Shown one piece after another: positions 1 through 5,230 of a stretch of DNA of 5,263 nucleotides. The position numbers and the translations under genes are program-made. The stretch spans positions 1-5,263 of the forward strand of contig JALUFI010000071.1 in assembly GCA_027043685.1 (NCBI GenBank), read 5' to 3'. A model generated the notes under the pieces. The model had not been told where the DNA came from. It saw only the letters and a program-made list of their open reading frames with translations, and searched no databases. The first letter of the stretch is position 1. The number at the start of each line of letters is the position of its first letter. Source of the DNA: Pyrodictiaceae archaeon (GTDB lineage: Archaea; Thermoproteota; Thermoprotei_A; Sulfolobales; Pyrodictiaceae).

Positions 1-211
1 GCTGCTGGCTTGGGGGAGGCGGTGGGGGGACTGGGTAGGCTCCGTAGGGTGTCTCTATTACGTCTCCGTGGCGGGTCGCGGTTATGGCTTCCTCTGTGCC
101 GTCGGGGTTCTCTATGACTACGCGGTAGGTTCCTGGGGCTATCTGCTCTAGCTTCTTTATCCTAGGGCCAGCCGTGCCACGCTGCTGGTCGCTGCGGCTG
201 TGGCCAGCCAT
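1..211 (-). CDS. accB: Biotin carboxyl carrier protein (BCCP), N-terminal part, runs off the left edge
   Basis: Small carrier subunit of an acyl-CoA carboxylase; a biotin-bearing lysine in its C-terminal domain shuttles carboxyl groups between biotin carboxylase and carboxyltransferase. Seventy residues are visible (ATG at 211-209, open to the edge). They begin MAGHSRSDQQ, followed by a short beta-rich module (residues about 18-60, containing TYRVVIENPDGTEE and GDVIETPYGAYP) and then a proline run, VPPPPPP, starting at residue 61. This order matches the N-terminus of archaeal BCCPs: a small beta module, then a Pro/Ala-rich flexible hinge, then the biotinyl domain. The biotinyl domain with its expected Met-Lys-Met motif lies outside the window, so the identity rests on the N-terminus and on the position directly after biotin carboxylase. 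A GGTGA ribosome-binding site six bases upstream supports the ATG. The first 50 bp overlap the end of biotin carboxylase in another frame, suggesting cotranscription and translational coupling. The main alternative is another biotinyl/lipoyl carrier, for example a decarboxylase carrier subunit. Confidence 0.82.
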   Translation of the reverse strand, partial: MAGHSRSDQQRGTAGPRIKKLEQIAPGTYRVVIENPDGTEEAITATRHGDVIETPYGAYPVPPPPPPSQQ

Positions 212-1634
212 GCCTCGTCACCGTGGCCGTGGCTGCTGGCTGCCGCTGGCTTGCCGGGGCTAGCTTGGCTGCTATGAGGCTGGCTATTGTTCTCCGCCGC
301 GCTGCCTCGGCCAGGAGCTGGGGGAGCTCCTCCTCCAGCCTCGTGGTGTGGATCTCGCCTCTGCGTAGCCAGGGTGTGTCGAGGAGTACGCGGAGGAGGT
401 CTAGGTTTGTCTCGACGCCGGCTATGACTGTCTCGTTGAGGGCTGCGCGGAGGCGCTGGAGTGCCTCGCCGCGGGTGGCGCCGTAGGCGATTACCTTGGC
501 TAGGAGTGTGTCGTACTCGGGGGCTATCCGTGTCCCCTCCTCTAGGGCGTGGTCGACGCGTACCCAGGGCCCGGCCGGGGGCCTCCACTTGGTGACTGTG
601 CCGGTTGATGGGGTGAAGCCTTGCCAGGGGTTCTCTGCGTAGATGCGGGCCTCTATTGCCCAGCCGCGGAGGGTTACCTCCTCCTGCTCGGGGCCGGGGT
701 CCCTGCCTAGCGCTGCCTGGAGCTGGAGCTTGACTATGTCTACGCCGGTTACCTGCTCGGTGACGCCGTGCTCTACCTGGAGCCTGGTGTTTGCCTCTAT
801 GAAGTAGGGCTCGCCGCTAGGGGAGACTATGAACTCTACTGTGCCGGCGTTCTCGTAGCCCGCGGCCTCTGCGAGGCGGAGGGCGTAGTCCAGGAGCCTT
901 GCGCGGAGCCCCGGGTTCCTCTCGGCCAGGGGGCTGGGGGCCTCCTCGATTATCTTCTGGCGGCGGCGCTGGATGCTGCACTCCCTCTCGTAGAGGTGTA
1001 TGACCGGGCCCCCGGGGCGGCCGAAGACCTGGACCTCTACGTGGCGGGGCCTGGGGATGAGCTTCTCCACTATGACCTCGCCTGGGTCCCCGAAGCCCTT
1101 CTCGGCCTCCCTGGCTACTACTCGGTGGAGGCGGCGGGCCTCCTCCGGGGTGTCGGCCACCCTCATGCCGCGGCCTCCGCCGGCGCTGCTCGCCTTGAGT
1201 ATCACTGGTGTTCCGAGCTTCTCGGCGCAGCGCTCCGCGTCCCCTGGGCTCGGGGCGTGGCAGCTGGGCGGGGTGGGGACGTGGAGCTTCTCCGCGAGCC
1301 TCTTTGCCTCGAGCTTGTCGCCGAGCCTCTTCATGGCCTCGGGCGAGGGGCCGGCCCAGGCTATGCCCGCGGCGAGGACCTTCTCGGCGAACACGGGGTT
1401 CTCTGCGAGGAAGCCGTAGCCGGGGTGGATTACGTCAACTGATAGCCGCTGGGCCGCCTCTATGATTGCGTCCGTGTCCGTGTAGGAGGGGATTGCCGCC
1501 GTTATGTGAGCGGCGCGTGGGTGCGGCGAGGGGTCGCCGGGCACGGCTACGGCTACTACCTCCCAGCCCAGCTCCCTGGCCGCCTTGGCTATGCGTACCG
1601 CTGCCTCGCCGCGGGCGGCTACGAGTATCCTCAA
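162..1634 (-). CDS. accC: Biotin carboxylase subunit of acetyl-/propionyl-CoA carboxylase
   Basis: Catalyses ATP-dependent carboxylation of biotin on BCCP with bicarbonate, in the cytoplasm. The 490 residues show the family's three parts: an N-terminal Rossmann-like domain (about 1-105; AARGEAAVRI, HPGYGFLAENP), the ATP-grasp domain (about 106-300; GDK with K107, glycine loop KASSAGGGRGMRV with K147, H198, ERECSIQRRRQK with Q222 and K227, E267, FIEANTRLQVEH with E280, N282, R284, E288) and a C-terminal biotin carboxylase domain (about 325-435; R359 matches the bicarbonate/biotin arginine of the E. coli enzyme). The start is TTG at 1634-1632; no ATG or GTG lies in frame nearby and the family N-terminus begins here. 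A GGGAGG stands 12 bases upstream. The last 40 or so residues are an Ala/Arg/Pro-rich tail beyond the usual core, ending RHGWPQPQRPAAWHGWP, and they overlap the BCCP start. Odd residues: Ala replaces the near-universal Asn of ANRGE, Arg225 replaces the usual His/Asn/Tyr, and Gly replaces Pro in EHPVTE. Pyruvate carboxylase subunit A is the nearest alternative, less likely given the cluster. Confidence 0.95.
   Translation of the reverse strand: MRILVAARGEAAVRIAKAARELGWEVVAVAVPGDPSPHPRAAHITAAIPSYTDTDAIIEAAQRLSVDVIHPGYGFLAENPVFAEKVLAAGIAWAGPSPEAMKRLGDKLEAKRLAEKLHVPTPPSCHAPSPGDAERCAEKLGTPVILKASSAGGGRGMRVADTPEEARRLHRVVAREAEKGFGDPGEVIVEKLIPRPRHVEVQVFGRPGGPVIHLYERECSIQRRRQKIIEEAPSPLAERNPGLRARLLDYALRLAEAAGYENAGTVEFIVSPSGEPYFIEANTRLQVEHGVTEQVTGVDIVKLQLQAALGRDPGPEQEEVTLRGWAIEARIYAENPWQGFTPSTGTVTKWRPPAGPWVRVDHALEEGTRIAPEYDTLLAKVIAYGATRGEALQRLRAALNETVIAGVETNLDLLRVLLDTPWLRRGEIHTTRLEEELPQLLAEAARRRTIASLIAAKLAPASQRQPAATATVTRHGWPQPQRPAAWHGWP
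218..222 (-). promoter_or_regulatory. Ribosome-binding site of the BCCP gene
   Basis: On the minus strand GGTGA stands six bases before the ATG at 211, a good match to the archaeal Shine-Dalgarno core. It lies inside the biotin carboxylase coding region and decides the BCCP start: the carrier has its own initiation signal although its gene begins before the upstream stop codon at 164-162. Confidence 0.6.
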
Positions 1635-1646
1635 GGCCTGGCTGCG

Positions 1647-1686
1647 CCTCCCTTCCCAGCGGGGGACACGTGGTGTCGTCGTTAAC
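1647..1686 (-). promoter_or_regulatory. Possible promoter and leader of the biotin carboxylase-BCCP operon
   Basis: Upstream of the TTG start, minus strand, GGGAGG at 1652-1647 is the best ribosome-binding candidate, although its 12-base spacing is long. GTTAAC at 1686-1681 is the only AT-rich patch in this stretch. If it acts as a weak TATA element, transcription would begin near 1657 and leave a leader of about 23 bases containing the GGGAGG. The match to an archaeal TATA box is poor. A separate promoter is nevertheless expected, because the ligase gene on the other strand separates this operon from the carboxyltransferase. Confidence 0.25.
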
Positions 1687-1749
1687 GGGGGACAGGGGCT
1701 TCTGCTCCCCTTGGGCCAAGTAGCACCTCCGCGTCGGGGGCCTGGGGGC

Positions 1750-1756
1750 TTTATGA
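1750..1756 (+). promoter_or_regulatory. TATA-like box for the biotin protein ligase gene
   Basis: TTTATGA, preceded by GGGGGC, stands out in otherwise very GC-rich DNA. Its centre lies about 24 bases before the ATG at 1777, close to the normal distance between an archaeal TATA box and the transcription start. This would give a leaderless or nearly leaderless ligase mRNA. In that reading the earlier in-frame ATG at 1753 is part of the promoter and not a start codon. This is inference from spacing and composition only. Confidence 0.4.
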
Positions 1757-1776
1757 CTAGGGCTCAAGGCGGCTGC

Positions 1777-2475
1777 ATGGAGGGATGTACGGCTAGTGTC
1801 GAGTGGCCTAGGGGGCTCCGCTGCCTCGAGGTATACGACGAGGCCGACACCACGATGGATGCCACGCCGCCATGCGGCGAGGGCGTGGTCGCGGCCGCCG
1901 TGCAGCGCCGGGGGCGGGGCCGGACGGGGCCCTGGCGTAGCCCGCGGGGAGGCGCGTGGCTCACCGTCACCGCTAGGCGAGAGCCGCCTCCCGGGCTCCC
2001 GGTTGCGGTGGGGGGCTGCCTCGCGGCCAGGCTCGAGGCGCTCCTCCCGGGGGACGTGGGGCTGCTTGTGAAGTGGCCTAACGACGTCCTCTCCCCGGAT
2101 GGGGGTAAGCTGGCGGGTGTGCTGGCCGAGCAGACGGCTGGGGTGCTCCGTGTAGGTGTCGGGGTGAACGTGTTCAACGAGGCACCCGGGGGCGCTGCGC
2201 GGCTAGCCGGCCTCGGGTACCGGGGGCCTCTGGGCCTCGTCTACGCAGCCGTGGCCGCTGCCGTCTGGGACGCGTTAACGGAGACGAGGCGCTGCCTGGG
2301 GGAGGCGGCTGCTAGGGACGCGCTTAGGGGGCGCCGCGTGGCTGTGGAGACTCCATGGGGCGTCGTGGAGGGAAGGGGGGCCGGCATCGATGAGGAGACG
2401 GGGGCGCTGCTGCTGGAGACGGCTGGGGGCTTGTCGCGGGTCTACTGCTGCCGCGTCCTCTGGTGGAGGCTCTAG
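1777..2475 (+). CDS. birA: Biotin protein ligase (biotin-[acetyl-CoA-carboxylase] ligase), class I
   Basis: Makes biotinyl-5'-AMP from biotin and ATP and transfers biotin to the acceptor lysine of BCCP. Numbered from the earlier ATG at 1753 (240 residues; 232 from 1777), landmarks are the N-terminal strand EVYDEADTTMD (26-36; TTMD in place of the usual STMD/STN), the biotin loop QRRGRGRTGPWRSP (51-64), KWPNDVL (107-113), the catalytic-lysine motif KLAGVL with K119, GVGVNV (135-140), and a C-terminal SH3-like cap (about 193-235). There is no winged-helix domain before the catalytic core, so it is an enzyme and not a BirA-type repressor. I prefer ATG 1777: the N-terminus then matches the length of the Pyrococcus ligase and the TATA-like box at 1750 is well placed; ATG 1753 remains possible. 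The biotin loop is odd: against the usual GRGRxGRxW it is one residue short and lacks the second arginine. The gene is divergent from biotin carboxylase, and its TAG stop shares CTAG with the stop of the convergent carboxyltransferase. Confidence 0.93.
   Translation: MEGCTASVEWPRGLRCLEVYDEADTTMDATPPCGEGVVAAAVQRRGRGRTGPWRSPRGGAWLTVTARREPPPGLPVAVGGCLAARLEALLPGDVGLLVKWPNDVLSPDGGKLAGVLAEQTAGVLRVGVGVNVFNEAPGGAARLAGLGYRGPLGLVYAAVAAAVWDALTETRRCLGEAAARDALRGRRVAVETPWGVVEGRGAGIDEETGALLLETAGGLSRVYCCRVLWWRL
2472..2475. other. Shared CTAG: overlapping stop codons of two convergent genes
   Basis: The palindrome CTAG holds the ligase stop (TAG at 2473-2475, plus strand) and the carboxyltransferase stop (TAG at 2474-2472, minus strand). 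The two coding regions thus overlap by four bases with no intergenic terminator space, so each transcript must end inside the other gene's antisense strand. Confidence 0.9.
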
Positions 2476-3995
2476 AGGGGGATGTTGCCGTGCTTGCGGC
2501 GGGGCCTCGCAGCCCTCTTGGGGAGCAGGGTTCTCAAGGCATGAGCTAGCCGTGGCCTGGTCTCCTCCGGCTTTATCACCTCGTCTACGAGGCCGTGCTC
2601 GGCCGCTCGGAGCGGGTTGAGCATCTCCCTCCTGTACTCCTCCTCCAGGCGGCGGCGCAGCTCCTCGGGGTTCTCGGCGCTGGCCAGCTCCCTGCGGTGG
2701 AGTATCCTAACCGCGGCCCGGGCACCGAGAACCGCTACCTCGGCAGTGGGCCAGGCGTAGACCAGGTCTGCGCCGAGCCCCCGGCTCCCCATGGCTATGT
2801 ATGCTCCGCCGTAAGCCTTCCTCACTATCACGGTTATCTTGGGCACCGTGGCCTCGGCGTAGGCGTAGAGCATCTTGGCTCCATGCCTTATTATGCCGCC
2901 ATGCTCCTGGTCGACGCCGGGCATGTAGCCCGGCACGTCCACGAAGGTTATCACTGGGAGGTTGAAGGCGTCGCAGAACCTCACGAAGCGGGCCGCCTTG
3001 ACGGAGGCGGCTATGTCTATCGCGCCTCCCGCGTGGAGGGGCTGGCTCGCCACCACGCAGACCGGTATCCCGGCTAGCCTAGCGAACGCGGTCACAAGGG
3101 CGCCGCCGTAGTGGGGCTGAACCTCGAGGAGGCTGCCCTGGTCGAAGACGTCTTGGAGGACGAGGCGCATGTCGTAGGGCCTGCCCGGGTCCAGGGGCAC
3201 CACGCTGCCCGCCTGCGCCGAGACCCGGTCCGGGGGGTCGCCGGTGTCGACGACGGGTAGGGGGGCCTCGTTGTTGTCGGGGAGGTAGCTGAGGAGCCTC
3301 CTGGTCGTCTCGAACGCCTCGTCCTCGCTGCGGGCTAGGAAGTGGGCGACGCCGCTTCTCTCCGCGTGTACCCTGGCGCCTCCGAGCTCCTCGAAGCCTA
3401 CCTCCTCGCCGGTGACCTCGCGCACCACGTCGGGGCCTGTGATGAACATGTATGTTATGCCCTCGACGACCACCGTGAAGTCCATGAGGGCTGGGGCGTA
3501 GGCGGCTCCGCCGGCGCTGGGGCCTAGGACGAGGGACACCTGGGGCACGACGCCGCTCGCGTCCACCACCGCCTTCATTATCCTCGCCACGCCGTGGAGG
3601 GCTGCGACGCCCTCCTGTATCCTCGCGCCGCCGGAGTCCCAGAGACCTATGACGGGGATCCCGGTGGAGACGGCCATCTCTATCGTTCGGGCTATCTTCT
3701 CGCCGTGGCCTAGCCCTATGCTGCCGCCGGCAACGGTGAAGTCCTCCGCGAAGACGTAGACGGGGCGCCCGTCTATCCTGGCGAAGCCCGCAACCACGCC
3801 GTCGCCTGGGGCGGCGCCTGCCCGGAGGGCCTCTATCTCCTGGAGGCTGCCGGGGTCGAGGAGCCTCTCCAGCCTCTCCCTTGCGAGGAGCTTGCCCCTC
3901 CGCCTCTGCCTCTCAGCCCTCACCGGGTCCGGGGACTGGAGGCGGCGGCGTAGCTCATCCACTTCCCTTGACCGGTCGGAGGCGGTGCCCTGCAA
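2472..3995 (-). CDS. pccB: Acetyl-/propionyl-CoA carboxylase, carboxyltransferase (beta) subunit
   Basis: Transfers the carboxyl group from carboxybiotin on BCCP to an acyl-CoA; members of this family normally form hexamers. The 507-residue length is normal and the protein is complete: N-terminal RRGKLLARERLERLLDPGS (32-50), the N-half crotonase fold with SGGARIQEG (121-129) and GPSAGGAAYAPAL (158-170), the C-half with HAGGAIDIAAS (321-331), FVDVPGYMPG (351-360) and KAYGGAYIAMGSRGLGAD (393-410), and the classic ending KHGNIPL. Residue 400 (Ile) aligns with the position that is Asp422 in Streptomyces PccB and Ile420 in AccB; Ile there goes with acceptance of acetyl-CoA as well as propionyl-CoA, so a bifunctional enzyme is plausible. 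The start is TTG at 3995-3993, the only sensible start in frame before the conserved N-terminus, with GGGGGAGGG at 4016-4008 (spacing 12); GTG at 3962 is a weaker choice. It lies 68 bp after the peptidase gene and ends in CTAG shared with the ligase. A methylmalonyl-CoA decarboxylase alpha subunit is the main alternative; no membrane subunits are seen nearby. Confidence 0.95.
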   Translation of the reverse strand: MQGTASDRSREVDELRRRLQSPDPVRAERQRRRGKLLARERLERLLDPGSLQEIEALRAGAAPGDGVVAGFARIDGRPVYVFAEDFTVAGGSIGLGHGEKIARTIEMAVSTGIPVIGLWDSGGARIQEGVAALHGVARIMKAVVDASGVVPQVSLVLGPSAGGAAYAPALMDFTVVVEGITYMFITGPDVVREVTGEEVGFEELGGARVHAERSGVAHFLARSEDEAFETTRRLLSYLPDNNEAPLPVVDTGDPPDRVSAQAGSVVPLDPGRPYDMRLVLQDVFDQGSLLEVQPHYGGALVTAFARLAGIPVCVVASQPLHAGGAIDIAASVKAARFVRFCDAFNLPVITFVDVPGYMPGVDQEHGGIIRHGAKMLYAYAEATVPKITVIVRKAYGGAYIAMGSRGLGADLVYAWPTAEVAVLGARAAVRILHRRELASAENPEELRRRLEEEYRREMLNPLRAAEHGLVDEVIKPEETRPRLAHALRTLLPKRAARPRRKHGNIPL

Positions 3996-4007
3996 GGAGG
4001 AGCCAAG

Positions 4008-4016
4008 CCCTCCCCC
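4008..4016 (-). promoter_or_regulatory. Possible ribosome-binding site of the carboxyltransferase gene
   Basis: The minus strand reads GGGGGAGGG, 12 bases before the TTG start at 3995. The spacing is longer than ideal but equals that of GGGAGG before the biotin carboxylase TTG. The 68-bp gap to the peptidase stop holds no TATA-like box and no convincing T-rich terminator, so readthrough from the peptidase promoter is the simplest reading. Confidence 0.35.
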
Positions 4017-4063
4017 GAGACCCTTGCATTGCGGGAAAGAGGGGCGCTGAGGTTGGATTGGTG

Positions 4064-5188
4064 TTACTTGATGCGCTTCTCCTCAAGGTTCTCGCGGTAC
4101 CACTCCAGTGTTATCTTCTTGGTTGCCTCCTTTACAAGCTTGGCCGCGTTGAGCGCGTCGTTGATGTCTAGGAGTTCTACTGGGCTGTGGATGTACCTGG
4201 TGGGGACCGCGACGACTACGGAGGGCACGCCCTTCCCGGTGAGGGCTATCGCTGTGGCGTCTGTGGTTCCTCCGGGTAGGATTGAGCGCTGGTAGGGTAT
4301 GCCCAGCTCCCGGGCGGTCTCCTCTAGGAGGCGGAGGAGCCTGGGGCTGCCTATGAGGCCGCTCGCGGAGCGGCCGTCGGCTACCTTGAGGACGGGGCCC
4401 TTGCCTACCTCCGCCACCCAGTCCTGCCTGGGCACGTCGGGGACGTCGCTGGCGGTTGTCGTGTCTACTGCTATCGCGGCGTCTGGCTGTATCTGCTGGG
4501 CGGCGACGCGGGCGCCTTTGAGCCCGACCTCCTCCTGGACCGCGATGACTAGGTAGAGGTCCTGGTCGAGACCGTCCATCTCCCTGAAAGCCTTGACAAG
4601 TACCGCCACGCCTACACGGTTGTCAAAGGCCTTGCCGGTCACCCTTGTCCCGGCGAGCCTCACAGCCTCCCTGTCAAGGTCGACGGGGGAGCCTACCTCG
4701 ACGCCGAGGGCCTCGGCCTCCTCCCTGCTCGAGACACCTATGTCGACGAAGAGCTTCTCGAGGGGCACCACCTTGTCCCGCTCCTCGGGCTTCATGAGGT
4801 GCGGGGGCTTGGAGCCTATGACTCCCCTTACGAGGCGGCCGTCCCTGGTCCTCACCCGCACTCTCTGGCCGGGTAGGATACGTGGGCTCCAGCCACCCAC
4901 CGGGGAGAGGTAGAGGAAGCCGCGATCATCTATGAAGCGTACGAAGAACCCTATCTCGTCCATGTGGCTGTCCCAGAGTATGCGTAGGGCGCCGCGGCCG
5001 CCCCTCTTGCGGGCAATCACGTTCCCGAACCGGTCCACGCGGAGCTCGTCAGCAGCGTCGCGGAGGAGGTCTATTACTATGCCACGTATCTCGTCCTCGT
5101 AGCCCGATATCCCGAAGCTGTCGGCGAGTCTCTTGAGGAGGCTGAAGAACTCCTCATGCTCACGGGTCCAGGACACGGAGGCGGGCAC
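4064..5188 (-). CDS. M42-family metallo-aminopeptidase (FrvX/TET type)
   Basis: Predicted cytoplasmic di-metal aminopeptidase that trims short peptides; characterised archaeal members form large tetrahedral (TET) complexes. The 374 residues are slightly longer than the usual 340-360. All expected catalytic positions are visible: SHMDEIG with metal ligand H75 and catalytic D77, the bridging aspartate D189 in KAFDNRVG, catalytic E219 and ligand E220 in QEEVGLKGA, ligand D242 in VDTTTASD, and ligand H334 in RYIHSPVE. PGGTTDATA (305-313) is also typical. Residues about 95-175 form the dimerisation domain inserted in the catalytic domain. The start is GTG at 5188; a second GTG four codons later (5176) has GGGGTG nine bases before it and may be the true start. 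There is no signal peptide. Many relatives are labelled endoglucanase or deblocking aminopeptidase; the former is a historical misnaming. Substrate preference cannot be read from sequence. Same strand and close spacing suggest cotranscription with the carboxyltransferase, but no functional link is shown. Confidence 0.93.
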   Translation of the reverse strand: MPASVSWTREHEEFFSLLKRLADSFGISGYEDEIRGIVIDLLRDAADELRVDRFGNVIARKRGGRGALRILWDSHMDEIGFFVRFIDDRGFLYLSPVGGWSPRILPGQRVRVRTRDGRLVRGVIGSKPPHLMKPEERDKVVPLEKLFVDIGVSSREEAEALGVEVGSPVDLDREAVRLAGTRVTGKAFDNRVGVAVLVKAFREMDGLDQDLYLVIAVQEEVGLKGARVAAQQIQPDAAIAVDTTTASDVPDVPRQDWVAEVGKGPVLKVADGRSASGLIGSPRLLRLLEETARELGIPYQRSILPGGTTDATAIALTGKGVPSVVVAVPTRYIHSPVELLDINDALNAAKLVKEATKKITLEWYRENLEEKRIK

Positions 5189-5223
5189 CCCAGGGGAGCT
5201 GGGTGGTGCAAAGGGGCCCCGGG

Positions 5224-5230
5224 TTTTACA
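5224..5230 (-). promoter_or_regulatory. TATA-like box upstream of the M42 peptidase
   Basis: The minus strand reads TGTAAAA, the only AT-rich stretch in the 75 bp before the gene. Counting about 26 bases from its centre puts transcription start near 5201. That gives a leader of about 12 bases to the GTG at 5188 or about 24 to the GTG at 5176; the longer leader would contain the GGGGTG ribosome-binding candidate. A GGGGCCCC palindrome (5213-5220) lies between the box and the gene. No coding sequence can be assigned in 5189-5263. Confidence 0.35.

Noticed and set aside
157..588. Minus-strand 143-codon frame overlapping the end of biotin carboxylase.
   Set aside because: Its Arg/Pro/His-rich, featureless product is a shifted reading of the real gene, and the true carrier frame in this area is a different one starting at 211.
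768..1442. A 224-codon plus-strand open frame opposite biotin carboxylase.
   Set aside because: It lies wholly antisense to a clearly conserved gene in very GC-rich DNA where long shadow frames are expected, its protein shows no recognisable domain, and no start signal was seen.
1695..1710. Possible hairpin GGGG...CCCC in the ligase/biotin carboxylase intergenic region.
   Set aside because: Only four consecutive base pairs form before a mismatch, which is expected by chance in DNA this rich in G and C; there is no T-tract to make a terminator.
1585..1752. Upstream extension of the ligase frame to a TTG at 1585.
   Set aside because: It would overlap the start of biotin carboxylase, adds low-complexity residues absent from ligases, and would place the start far upstream of the TATA-like box.
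2595..3077. A 160-codon plus-strand open frame opposite the carboxyltransferase.
   Set aside because: It is antisense to the conserved C-terminal half of the transferase, and its Gly/His/Tyr-rich composition is what the transferase codons give when read on the other strand.
3996..4063. Terminator or independent promoter between the peptidase and carboxyltransferase genes.
   Set aside because: Neither a T-rich tract after the peptidase TAA nor an AT-rich TATA-like box is present in the 68 bp.
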